Source: UBA6522 sp965204155 (lineage in GTDB: Bacteria; Pseudomonadota; Gammaproteobacteria; Steroidobacterales; Rariloculaceae). Taken from it: 64,000 nt of DNA. Shown piece after piece: positions 42,845 to 50,975 of this stretch (within the stretch, counting starts at the first letter, position 1; every line of letters starts with the position of its first letter). The stretch is from assembly GCA_965204155.1 (NCBI GenBank), contig OZ241971.1, forward strand, positions 4,402,001-4,466,000, read 5' to 3'. The translations under genes and the position numbers were made by a program. The notes beneath the pieces are model-generated. The model was not told the DNA's origin. It saw only the letters and a list, made by a program, of their open reading frames with translations, and searched no databases.

Positions 42845-45472
42845 TCAGATCGCAACCTCAGACGCCGGCTCCCGCAGATTGTACCGGGAACTCATGACAT
42901 ATCCGTAGGCGCCGGCGTTGGCTATGAGCAGCACATCGCCCTCGCTGGTGTTGGGAAGCAGCCGGTCGGATCCTATCCGATCACCGGTTTCACAAACCGG
43001 CCCGACGACATTGACGACTTCGCTCCCGGGTTCACGTAACCGGGAGAGATTCACGATCTCGTGGTAGGCGCCGTAGAGCGCAGGGCGCAGCAGACTGTTC
43101 ATTCCCGTACCGACACCGACGTAGCGAATGGCCCCCTTGCCCTTGGTCTGGGTCACGCAGGTAACCAACGCGCCCGCTCCGGCAACGATGAATCGCCCGG
43201 GTTCCAGCCATATCTGCAGCTGCGGCGCCTCTTGCCTGACGCGGCCGATGGCGGCGTCAAGCTCGGCCATGTCCAACGGCGTTTCTCCCGGCTTTTCCGG
43301 TATTCCCAGGCCTCCGCCCAGATCCGCGTAGCGGGCGTGCGGGAACAGCGCCAGCAGTCCCGCCAGGCACTCGCCGGTCTGCTCCCAGTTGTAGGGATTG
43401 AAGATCCCGCTGCCTGTGTGGGCATGAAGGCCCACTACCCTGGTATCCGCCTCTACGGCCAAACTCGCGAATTCCTCCACTTCGATCAGAGGCACACCGA
43501 ATTTCGAGTGAACGCCCGCGGTGCGCACATGTTCGTGGTGGCCCCGCCCTACCCCCGGGTCGATGCGAACGAAGATGTCCCGCCCGCGAAACACATCTGG
43601 CCAGTGCCGAATCGGGTGCAGATTGTCCAGGGTGACCCAGACCCCCCGGTCGAAGCCCCATGCGTATTCGTCCCTGGGAGCGAAATTGGGAGTGAAGATG
43701 ACCCTGCGGGGATCGATTCCCGGAAGCGTATCGAACACGCGCCGAATCTCGCCCGGTGAGACACACTCGAAGTTTCCTCCGTGGGCGTCCACTGTACGCA
43801 GGATGTCCGGATTGGAATTGGCCTTTACCGAGTAGAACACCGCATCCACCGACTTCAGGGACGTGAGGGACGCCATGGCCTCGGCAACGCTGTCCAGGTG
43901 ATACACGTAGGCGGACCCAAGCTCCCTGGCGCTTGCAATGAGACGGTCCCGTTGCCGTTCCCACCAGGGCACCCGCGGCGATTCCGTCAATGGCTCCCGA
44001 GCCTGGAGTTGCTCCCACGTCGGACCAAACACCCGGCCCTCCCGAAAACGGCTGACCAGCAAGGAGTGAAGTCGCTTCAGCAACCGAAAGGCGTGATCCC
44101 CATCCACCACGAATGTCAGGTTCAGGTCATTGGCCGCCTGGGTGAGCAAGTGCACCTTCTGCTCCTCGAACGCCTCAAGGACCGGGCTGAGTTCATGCAG
44201 GATGGTGCGGATGCGCCGGCCTACCAGCGTAATGGCCGCGCAGTCGCGTATCACGCTTGCCCGGCAGAATCGGCCGAGGTCGGTGACCAGAGCATTAACC
44301 GCAGCGGGGTCGGCAAAGCTTGCGACGGGGTCTATGGAAACGGTGACATTGCTTTCGGACGTGGAAATCAGGTCCACCGACAGGCGGTGCTTGCGAAAAC
44401 AATCGAAGGCATCCGCCAGAAACCCGACCTGGTGCCACATCTCCATGGATTCCATCGAGATCAGCGTGATGCCCTGGCGTCTCGATATCGCCTTGATCTG
44501 AGGCGTATCGTCACCCAGCGCGTTGGATACGACCGTGCCTTCCCACCTGGGATGGCTGGTGATCCTGAGAAACAGGGGAATTCCGGTTCGGCGCACGGGC
44601 GAGATGCTCCTGGGGTGCAGCAGCCCACCACCCGCCGAGGCGATTTCCTGAGCTTCGCTGTAGGTGAGTTCCCGCAGCAGGCGCGCCGACGGCACCGCCT
44701 TCGGGTCCGCGCTGAAGAATCCGGGCACGTCGCTCCAGATCTCGAGCCGGCGCGCCTGCAGCTTCGCGGCAAGGTAGGCGCCTGACGTATCCGAACCGCC
44801 GCGCCCGAACAGCACCGTGTCGCCGCCCGTATTGCGTCCGATGAACCCCTGCGTGACGATGAAGCCGTGCACCCCTTCCAGCACCTGTTGTAGCTGCGGG
44901 TCAGCGTCATGGGTACACGCCGCGGACAGGAACTGCGCCCGTTCCGAGAGGTTGCGTCGCTCCTCGGTCTCGAGCAGCGTTCGGGCATCCCACCAGTGCG
45001 CCGGCAATCCTGTGGACTGCAGGTAGCTGGCGCCGAGAGTCGTCGCTGCCAATTCGCCGGTGGCCATGACCCGGGCGTGCACGCCCGGGCTCACCTCCCG
45101 CAGCAGGCGTACGCCGTCGATGACCCGGGTCAGCGTGTGGAACTGATCGTCAAGGATTGAGGGGTTCACGCCGAGTTCGCCCGCCAGTTGGTCGTGGGTT
45201 TCGCGAATCCCGGCAAGAACAGTCATCGAATCGCCGTTGACTGCAGCATCGAGCAGGTTTTCCAGAGCGTCGGATACACCCGCCAGCGCCGAATGCACAA
45301 CCACCGGCTTCAGGCCCGAATCGAGACGTTGCTGAAGCAGCTCCCTTATCCGGCGCCAGTTTTCCGAGGTGGATACGCTCCGCCCCCCGAACTTCATCAC
45401 CACGAAGGGCGAGTCCGGAAAGGGGGATTCCACGGAGTCGAAGTCCGTCTGTCTGCTGGTGTCGTCGTTCAT
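42845..45472 (-). CDS. lysAC: Bifunctional aspartate kinase / diaminopimelate decarboxylase
   Basis: This 875-residue fusion joins the first and last enzymes of lysine synthesis. Residues about 20-300 are the aspartokinase, with VMKFGGRSVSTSENW and VLFGRGGSDTSGAYLAAKL, followed by ACT regulatory repeats (LISMESMEMWHQVG, VDLISTSESNVTVSID, TLVGRRIRTI). From about residue 500 comes the PLP decarboxylase, with YSVKANSNPDILR (PLP-Lys), PGVGRGHHEHV, GLHAHTGSGI, YADLGGGLGIPEKPG, WLEPGRFIVAGAG and GPVCETGDRI. Such fusions are known in Xanthomonadales-type bacteria. In the kinase signature KFGGTS, Thr is replaced by Arg. The ATG at 45472 follows an attenuator-like leader. Confidence 0.93.
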   Translation of the reverse strand: MNDDTSRQTDFDSVESPFPDSPFVVMKFGGRSVSTSENWRRIRELLQQRLDSGLKPVVVHSALAGVSDALENLLDAAVNGDSMTVLAGIRETHDQLAGELGVNPSILDDQFHTLTRVIDGVRLLREVSPGVHARVMATGELAATTLGASYLQSTGLPAHWWDARTLLETEERRNLSERAQFLSAACTHDADPQLQQVLEGVHGFIVTQGFIGRNTGGDTVLFGRGGSDTSGAYLAAKLQARRLEIWSDVPGFFSADPKAVPSARLLRELTYSEAQEIASAGGGLLHPRSISPVRRTGIPLFLRITSHPRWEGTVVSNALGDDTPQIKAISRRQGITLISMESMEMWHQVGFLADAFDCFRKHRLSVDLISTSESNVTVSIDPVASFADPAAVNALVTDLGRFCRASVIRDCAAITLVGRRIRTILHELSPVLEAFEEQKVHLLTQAANDLNLTFVVDGDHAFRLLKRLHSLLVSRFREGRVFGPTWEQLQAREPLTESPRVPWWERQRDRLIASARELGSAYVYHLDSVAEAMASLTSLKSVDAVFYSVKANSNPDILRTVDAHGGNFECVSPGEIRRVFDTLPGIDPRRVIFTPNFAPRDEYAWGFDRGVWVTLDNLHPIRHWPDVFRGRDIFVRIDPGVGRGHHEHVRTAGVHSKFGVPLIEVEEFASLAVEADTRVVGLHAHTGSGIFNPYNWEQTGECLAGLLALFPHARYADLGGGLGIPEKPGETPLDMAELDAAIGRVRQEAPQLQIWLEPGRFIVAGAGALVTCVTQTKGKGAIRYVGVGTGMNSLLRPALYGAYHEIVNLSRLREPGSEVVNVVGPVCETGDRIGSDRLLPNTSEGDVLLIANAGAYGYVMSSRYNLREPASEVAI

Positions 45473-45492
45473 GGAACCGCTCCACAAAAAAG

Positions 45493-45627
45493 AAAACCCG
45501 CCGGGACAATCCGCAGCGGGTTTTACTGGTGACAATCGTCTGTCTGTTGCTAGACCATCGGTTCAACCAACCCGCTGACGGCGCGTTTGCCGTTTGCCAT
45601 CATGGTGGTCGTCATGCCCTTGTTGGT
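45493..45627 (-). promoter_or_regulatory. Transcription attenuator of the lysAC gene
   Basis: Read on the minus strand. The terminator stem has 9-nt arms AAAACCCGC (45524-45516) and GCGGGTTTT (45501-45493), with an inner CGG/CCG pairing, followed by CTTTTTT. The upstream segment CAGCGGGTT (45577-45569) is an exact 9-nt complement of AACCCGCTG (45522-45514), giving an antiterminator. A further segment, ACCAAC (45627-45622), inside the leader codons, complements GTTGGT (45571-45566), giving the preemptor hairpin. This is the standard leader-peptide attenuator arrangement. Confidence 0.8.
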
Positions 45628-45636
45628 CGTCGCCAT
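45550..45636 (-). CDS. Thr/Met-rich leader peptide upstream of lysAC
   Basis: A 28-residue frame starts at ATG 45636 and stops 77 nt before lysAC. Its N-terminal part reads M-A-T-T-N-K-G-M-T-T-T-M-M, with five Thr, three further Met and one Lys codon in 13; a second Lys follows at residue 17. Thr, Met and Lys are the end-products of the aspartate pathway that lysAC opens. An in-frame ATG at 45648 would add four residues. There is no clear Shine-Dalgarno. The stop lies within the hairpin region, as expected for an attenuator leader. Confidence 0.75.
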   Translation of the reverse strand: MATTNKGMTTTMMANGKRAVSGLVEPMV

Positions 45637-45643
45637 GGCGCGC

Positions 45644-45672
45644 AACATATAGCCATTGCGTGTACAGGTCAA
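45644..45672 (-). promoter_or_regulatory. Candidate promoter of the lysAC leader
   Basis: On the minus strand TTGACC (45672-45667) is followed after 17 bp by TATGTT (45649-45644), matching the -10 consensus in four positions. Initiation would fall at about 45637, almost on the leader ATG at 45636, implying a leaderless or very short leader. A promoter further upstream is equally possible, so this is tentative. Confidence 0.35.
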
Positions 45673-45745
45673 GGAAGCGCCGGCGTACCGAACCGGGCAG
45701 TGACGTATCGCAACGGCGCCGGCTTTCGGGACGGCGCCGACGAAA

Positions 45746-47059
45746 TCAGGTCCGTGGGACCGGGATGTTGAAATACTTGAGCGTACCCTCCACCGTCGGA
45801 CGTCTCACCAGGATGCGCTGATCGTTCAAGAGGTAGGTAAAGACGTAGCCCACTCCAAGCATCAGTATCCCGATGAGAAAGCAATAGGTGACCGCGCGAT
45901 TCGGATACTGGTCCTTGAGATAGCCGACGTAGAGCGGCCCGATGATTCCCGCCGCGGCCCAGGCAGTCAGGATCGCGCCGTATATCGTGGACATGCGCCG
46001 GTTGCCGAAGACGTCCACGATGAACGACGGCATGGTGGCGAAACCGCCGCCGAAGCACAGCAGCACGTAGCAAACCAGCACCGAGAAGACCCAGGGATTC
46101 TGCTCCGTCATCAGGACGCCGAAGACGACCAGTTGACTGCCCAGCAGGATGCGCCATACCCGCACGCGCCCCAGCCGGTCCGACAGCAATCCCCAGAACA
46201 GCCGCCCGACCCCGTTGCAGACCGAGCTGGCGGCGATCAGCGTAGCGCCGTAGGCCGCCAGCGTCTCCGGCTCCAGCGTCGGGGCCGCCAGGCCCCAGAC
46301 GTCCTGAAGCAGCGCCGACTGGAAGCTGATGACCGAAATGCCCGCCGCGATGTTGCAGAAGAAAACCACCCACATGCAGGAGAATTCCTGCGACAGGAGG
46401 TATTCGCGCACCTTAACGTCGGCGTCGTCTGACTCGTAAGCCCTGGGCGAGGCGGCTGCCGCCGCGGCAGGCCCCTGTTCGGGGTCCGACAACAGCAGGC
46501 TGGTCGGCAGCAGGATGCAGGCGAAAACGATCCCGAGCCCCAGGAACACCGTCGGCAGATCGCCTTCGCTGTAGACCACGAGCACCGGCGCCAGCAGCTT
46601 GCTCAGCAGCAGTGCGCCGATACCGAATCCCATCACCACGGTTCCCGTGGCCAGCCCCTTCCGGTCCGGGAACCACTTGGCCACGGTCGCCACCGGGGTG
46701 ACGTAACCGAGGCCGATCCCGGCGCCGCCGATGACCCCGTAACCGAGGTAAAAGAGCAGCAGGTGATCCATTGCCAGTGCCAGGCTGGCGATCACGTACC
46801 CCCCGCAGAAAAGTGCACTGCCGGCCAGCGCCAGCTTTCGCGGGCCAAGTCTGGGGAGCGCAGTCCCGGCCCACGCGGCGGCTACGCCGAGGGAGAAGAT
46901 GGCCAGGCTGAACGCCAGCGCCGTCTCGATGTTGGTCCAGCCGAGCTGGCGGACGAGCATGGTCTGGAAGAAACTCCATGCATAGACCGTGCCCAGGCAG
47001 ACCTGCAGCGTCACACAGGCTGCCAGTACGACGATTCGAGGTATGGGACGCCCGAACAT
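45746..47059 (-). CDS. MFS transporter of the OFA (oxalate/formate antiporter) family
   Basis: This 437-residue integral membrane protein has 12 predicted helices. The N-terminus (VTLQVCLGTVYAWSFFQTML), YGVIGGAGIGLGYVTPVATVAKWFPDRKGLATG in the loop between helices 4 and 5, and SVCNGVGRLFWGLLSDRLG after the central loop are typical of OFA-family members that exchange carboxylates. The true substrate is not clear. The ATG at 47059 is preferred over a TTG at 47071. It lies 21 nt downstream of the sensor-like gene and likely shares its transcript. Confidence 0.85.
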   Translation of the reverse strand: MFGRPIPRIVVLAACVTLQVCLGTVYAWSFFQTMLVRQLGWTNIETALAFSLAIFSLGVAAAWAGTALPRLGPRKLALAGSALFCGGYVIASLALAMDHLLLFYLGYGVIGGAGIGLGYVTPVATVAKWFPDRKGLATGTVVMGFGIGALLLSKLLAPVLVVYSEGDLPTVFLGLGIVFACILLPTSLLLSDPEQGPAAAAAASPRAYESDDADVKVREYLLSQEFSCMWVVFFCNIAAGISVISFQSALLQDVWGLAAPTLEPETLAAYGATLIAASSVCNGVGRLFWGLLSDRLGRVRVWRILLGSQLVVFGVLMTEQNPWVFSVLVCYVLLCFGGGFATMPSFIVDVFGNRRMSTIYGAILTAWAAAGIIGPLYVGYLKDQYPNRAVTYCFLIGILMLGVGYVFTYLLNDQRILVRRPTVEGTLKYFNIPVPRT

Positions 47060-47080
47060 GGCTGTCGTCAAGTCTCGGGG

Positions 47081-47821
47081 TCAGGCCGCGCCGTCGCTGG
47101 ACGACGCAGATGCATGGCCTCTGGAGAAGTGCGCGAACAGCCGCGCAAGCTGACCGGCCTCGTCCTTGCGGCCCAGTACGCCTTCGACGGACTCGACTTC
47201 GTTCTCGTCGCCCCGCGCAAGCGCCACGGCATAGGTCAACACCTCGCCGATGGGCCTTGCCGCGAGATTGACCAGCCAGATCGCGGCCACGACTCCCAGC
47301 ACAAAGACAATGGAGATGAGGTAGACCTGCCGGCCGATGGCCCGTTGCACCTGCAGGGCGATCATTCCCGTGTCCATGCCCACATGCACGGCGCCGGCTA
47401 CCCCGGCCAGGATCGGCCGGCTGACTTCCACGAACTCGCCCATGCCGGGGAGTTGACGTTCCACCGTGGAAGTATCCGTCGGATCCGAGTTCAGAATCTG
47501 CTCGGGAATGCCGGGTACGAACGTGTGGGCGAGAAATTCGCCGGTTTCGTCCCGGATGTAGACGTAGCTGATGCCCTGAACCTCTACGAACTGGTCGATC
47601 AGCGACTGCAGCGACGACAGGTCCCGGTTGAGCAGGATGTCCACGCTGGAATCGGCGATGGTCTGGGCGATGCCCTGGCTGTTGGTCACGTATTCTTCGG
47701 ACAGGTAGGAATTGACCGTGTCGATCAGCAGGAACGAGGTAGAGATGCCGATGAAACCGAACAGGGCGAACACGCCGAACAAAGTCCTCTGAAACAGTTT
47801 CCGGACCTTGATGATCTGCAT
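47081..47821 (-). CDS. Two-helix membrane sensor-like protein without output domain
   Basis: This 246-residue protein has a transmembrane helix at about residues 13-33 and a periplasmic domain of about 135 residues (NSQGIAQTIADSSVDILLNRDLSSLQSLIDQF, YVYIRDETGEFLAHTFVPGIPE, AGAVHVGMDTGMI). A second helix lies at about 167-187, followed by a HAMP-like stretch (LAARPIGEVLTYAVALARGDE), and it then ends in a low-complexity tail. The layout is the input half of a histidine kinase or chemoreceptor, but no kinase or methyl-accepting domain follows. Its start overlaps the stop of the binding-protein gene (TGATG), suggesting that the two proteins act together. Confidence 0.8.
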   Translation of the reverse strand: MQIIKVRKLFQRTLFGVFALFGFIGISTSFLLIDTVNSYLSEEYVTNSQGIAQTIADSSVDILLNRDLSSLQSLIDQFVEVQGISYVYIRDETGEFLAHTFVPGIPEQILNSDPTDTSTVERQLPGMGEFVEVSRPILAGVAGAVHVGMDTGMIALQVQRAIGRQVYLISIVFVLGVVAAIWLVNLAARPIGEVLTYAVALARGDENEVESVEGVLGRKDEAGQLARLFAHFSRGHASASSSDGAA

Positions 47822-49092
47822 CAGGAGAATTTCTCCGCCCAGTCGGTCAACGTGACGAACCGCCCGTCGTCGACCACCGTATAGTAGACCTGCTGCAACC
47901 CCTGGCGGCGGTCTTCGGCGAAAGTCACGGGTTCGCCGAGACCGAGTTCGAAGTCCTGCATCGACATGACCGCGCGCTCCAGATTGGCGCGCGCCGGTTC
48001 ATCGCCGAGCCTGCGCAGAATCTCGACCATGATCTTGGCATCGAGAAATCCTTCGAGACTCACGAAGCTGTAGTCGAAGGGCGTATACGCCTCCGTGACC
48101 AGTTCAGCCGGCATGTCCGGATTGTAGCGTTCCATGAACTCCCGGTATTCGCGCACCGCCGGGATCGACGTGTCGTGGTAACTGGGGACGACCTGCGAGT
48201 TGACCAGGAGGTTCGTATATTGCTCGGCCTCCGCCGCCTCACGGCCCTCGGACAGCAACCCCAGCATGCTCTCGCTGCCGACGAAGGACAGGTTTGCGAT
48301 CGGCACGCGCAGTCCGAGATCGACGGCATCCCTGGCGAACGCGGCGCACGCCGCGTAGGCGCCGATGCAGATCACCGCGTCCGGTTCCGCAGCCTGGAGC
48401 AACTCCACCTGACCGCGCATCGTGGCGGTGAACGGAGTACCGCGGCGATAGGTGGCTTCCCCTGCAATACGCTCGCCATGCCCTGCCAGCGCAGCCCTGA
48501 CGCCCGCCCAGCCGCTGCGTCCGTAGGCGTCCGCCTGGTAAAAGACACCGATGCGCCGGCGCCCGATCTGCACGAAGTTCTCTACCAGGCCGGCGGTCTC
48601 CTGCGCATAGGAGGCGCGCAGATTGAACGCGAATTCCCCGTAGGGCGGCTCGCGCTGGGGTTGCGCGCCGGTGAAGGGGAAGAACAGAAAGACGTCCTGG
48701 TCCTGGAATTTTTTCAGGATCGGCAGGACCCGGGTCACCGTGGGAGTGCCCACATAGCCGAACAGGAGGAATACCTGATCCTCCAGCATGAGCTGCATGG
48801 TGTTGTTGACCGACGCATCCGGCTGATAGCCGTCATCGTAGAGCTTCAGGGTAATCCGCCGGCCCGAGATTCCGCCAGCGCGGTTGACATCCTCGAAATA
48901 CGCCCAGGCGCCCCGGTACAACTCGATGCCGAGCCCCCTCGAGGGACCGGAAAACGCCGCGGACATGCCCAGTATGATTTCGCTGTCCGTGACGCCGGCG
49001 ACCGCTGTTTCCGCGGAGGTCCGGAGCCAGGGCCAGGTCAGGCCTCCGGCTATGCTACCGCCGATCAATGATCGCCTGGTAAACATCCCCAT
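47821..49092 (-). CDS. Tat-exported ABC-type substrate-binding protein (LivK/amide type)
   Basis: This 423-residue periplasmic binding protein of the type I (branched-chain amino acid/amide) fold has a twin-arginine signal (FTRRSLIGGSIAGG) and then SEIILGMSAAFSGPSRGLGIELYRGA, AYFEDVNRAGGISGRRI, FLLFGYVGTPTVTRVLPIL and RRRIGVFYQADAYGRSGW. No permease or ATPase genes adjoin it; instead a sensor-like protein and an OFA transporter follow. A role as ligand receptor for the sensor is therefore more likely than classical uptake. The ligand is unknown. Confidence 0.86.
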   Translation of the reverse strand: MGMFTRRSLIGGSIAGGLTWPWLRTSAETAVAGVTDSEIILGMSAAFSGPSRGLGIELYRGAWAYFEDVNRAGGISGRRITLKLYDDGYQPDASVNNTMQLMLEDQVFLLFGYVGTPTVTRVLPILKKFQDQDVFLFFPFTGAQPQREPPYGEFAFNLRASYAQETAGLVENFVQIGRRRIGVFYQADAYGRSGWAGVRAALAGHGERIAGEATYRRGTPFTATMRGQVELLQAAEPDAVICIGAYAACAAFARDAVDLGLRVPIANLSFVGSESMLGLLSEGREAAEAEQYTNLLVNSQVVPSYHDTSIPAVREYREFMERYNPDMPAELVTEAYTPFDYSFVSLEGFLDAKIMVEILRRLGDEPARANLERAVMSMQDFELGLGEPVTFAEDRRQGLQQVYYTVVDDGRFVTLTDWAEKFS

Positions 49093-49280
49093 ACATGCAC
49101 CACTCAGCGCATTCGCCCCCTGCCGAATGCCAGTGACCAGCATTATTTCCGATCTAACAACGTGTTTCCAGTCTTGCCCGATCAGGGGAGAATGTACGAT
49201 GAGCAGCGACGCGCGGGATTGCCCCCGGTTTCGACCGGCCTTAGCCGGGCGCGTCGAACCGGTCCACGAGGAGGTTGATC

Positions 49281-50939
49281 ATGGTGCATCGCAAGCCCCT
49301 GAAAAATCTGGCAACCCATGAGGTTACCAATCAGCCGCCGCCGCTCGCTGCCCTGAACCTCTACGACACCGATGCGGCGTTGCGCGGTGCAATGGAGGTC
49401 GGCGGCGGCGAGGCGCACCATTCCCGCCTTGCCGCGTTCGGCGACCGATGCGGCGCACTGCAAACGCGGGAATGGGCGCGCCAGGCGAACAGGAACCCGC
49501 CTCGCCTGAAGTCGTTCGACCGCTACGGCAGGCGGCTGGACGAAGTCGAATTCCACCCCGCCTACCATCGCCTGATGGCGCTGGGCCTTTCGAACGGCAT
49601 TTCGGGCTGTGCCTGGAGCGGCGAACCCGCCCGTCACCTCCTTCACGGCGCGATGATGATCCTGATGACGCAGGCGGATGCGGGTGTCACCTGCCCGATG
49701 TCCATGACCTATGCCGGTATCGCCGCGCTGAAAGCCGCTCCGGAACCGGCAGGGTTCTGGGAGCCGCGCGTGGCCGCGCAGGACTATGACGGCCGCTCCA
49801 TGCCCGCAACAGAGAAGAAAGCCGTGACCCTCGGCATGGCCATGACCGAAAAACAGGGCGGCTCCGACGTGCGCAGCAATACCACCCGCGCAGAGCCGTC
49901 AGGCGACGGAGGCTACCTCCTCACCGGGCACAAGTGGTTCTGTTCGGCGCCCATGAGCGATGCCTTCCTGACGCTGGCTCAGGCCCGGGACGGCCTCACC
50001 TGCTTCCTGGTGCCCCGCTGGCGGCCGGACGGCGAGCGCAACGCCATCCGCCTCATGCGCCTGAAGGACAAGCTGGGGGACCGCTCCAATGCGTCGGCGG
50101 AGATCGAATACCACGGCGCGTGGGCCCAACGGGTCGGTGACGAAGGCCTGGGCGTGCCCAACATCATCGAGATGGTTCAACTCACCCGGTACGATTGCGC
50201 ACTCGGTTCTGCAGGCGGTATGCGCGCCGCTCTCGTGCGGGCCCTCTGGCACGCCACCCACCGACGGGCCTTCGGCAAGGCGCTGATCGACCAGCCCGCC
50301 ATGCGGGCCGTGCTTGCCGATCTCATCCTCGAGAGCGAAGCAGCCACCGCGCTTGCATTGCGGATCGGAGCCGCTCTGGACCGGGCAGCAACAAGCGGCC
50401 AGGCGGCCGCGTTCGTGCGTCTGGCCACGCCCGCGGCCAAGTTCTGGATATGCAAGCGCCAGCCCGGCTTCGTCTGCGAAGCCCTGGAATGCCACGGCGG
50501 CGGAGGCTACGTGGAGGAGGGCCCCATGCCTCGGTTGTACCGCCAATCGCCGCTGAACGCGATCTGGGAGGGCTCCGGCAACGTCATCGCGCTGGACATC
50601 CTGCGCGCCGTGGCGCGGGAGCCGGACAGCGTTGCCGCGGTGCTGGCCGAACTGGAAACACCGGCAGGCCTGAATGCGCATTACGATGCCCACCTGAATG
50701 GAATCAAGCGCGTCCTCGGCGACAATGCCCTGTCGGAGGGAACCGCCCGCGTGTTCGCACAGGACCTGGGATTGGGCCTGCAGGCCGCAGCCCTTCACCG
50801 GTCGGCCCCGGCTCGGGTGTTCGACGGCTTTTGCCGGCAGCGGCTCGACCCGGGGCGGAGAGGTTTCCTGTACGGCGACTCCGGCGATGCCGGCCAGGCG
50901 TGGTTGCTGGAACGGGCGTGCCGGGCGCTGTACGTGTAA
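49281..50939 (+). CDS. aidB: AidB-like acyl-CoA dehydrogenase
   Basis: This 552-residue flavoprotein matches AidB closely: HEVTNQPPPLAALNLYDTDAAL at the N-terminus (in part), VEFHPAYHRLM, GMAMTEKQGGSDVRSNTTRAE, LTGHKWFCSAPMSDAFLTLAQ, RLKDKLGDRSNASAEIEY, RYDCALGSAGGMRAAL and NAIWEGSGNVIALDILR. E. coli AidB binds DNA and FAD and belongs to the adaptive response to alkylation; its enzymatic role is uncertain. The ATG at 49281 has GAGGAGG 6 nt upstream. No ada or alkB gene is nearby. Confidence 0.88.
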   Translation: MVHRKPLKNLATHEVTNQPPPLAALNLYDTDAALRGAMEVGGGEAHHSRLAAFGDRCGALQTREWARQANRNPPRLKSFDRYGRRLDEVEFHPAYHRLMALGLSNGISGCAWSGEPARHLLHGAMMILMTQADAGVTCPMSMTYAGIAALKAAPEPAGFWEPRVAAQDYDGRSMPATEKKAVTLGMAMTEKQGGSDVRSNTTRAEPSGDGGYLLTGHKWFCSAPMSDAFLTLAQARDGLTCFLVPRWRPDGERNAIRLMRLKDKLGDRSNASAEIEYHGAWAQRVGDEGLGVPNIIEMVQLTRYDCALGSAGGMRAALVRALWHATHRRAFGKALIDQPAMRAVLADLILESEAATALALRIGAALDRAATSGQAAAFVRLATPAAKFWICKRQPGFVCEALECHGGGGYVEEGPMPRLYRQSPLNAIWEGSGNVIALDILRAVAREPDSVAAVLAELETPAGLNAHYDAHLNGIKRVLGDNALSEGTARVFAQDLGLGLQAAALHRSAPARVFDGFCRQRLDPGRRGFLYGDSGDAGQAWLLERACRALYV

Positions 50940-50975
50940 CCTGTCAGCCGGCTCGAACGAGCCCCTGCTCAGGCC

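Noticed and set aside
45712..45740. GGCGCC hairpin between the OFA transporter gene and the lysAC leader
   Set aside because: A GC-rich inverted repeat is present, but no U-tract follows on the minus strand, so I could not support a terminator.
45529..45771. 80-codon plus-strand frame across the lysAC leader region
   Set aside because: It has no motif or ribosome binding site and is explained by the antisense leader peptide and hairpins.
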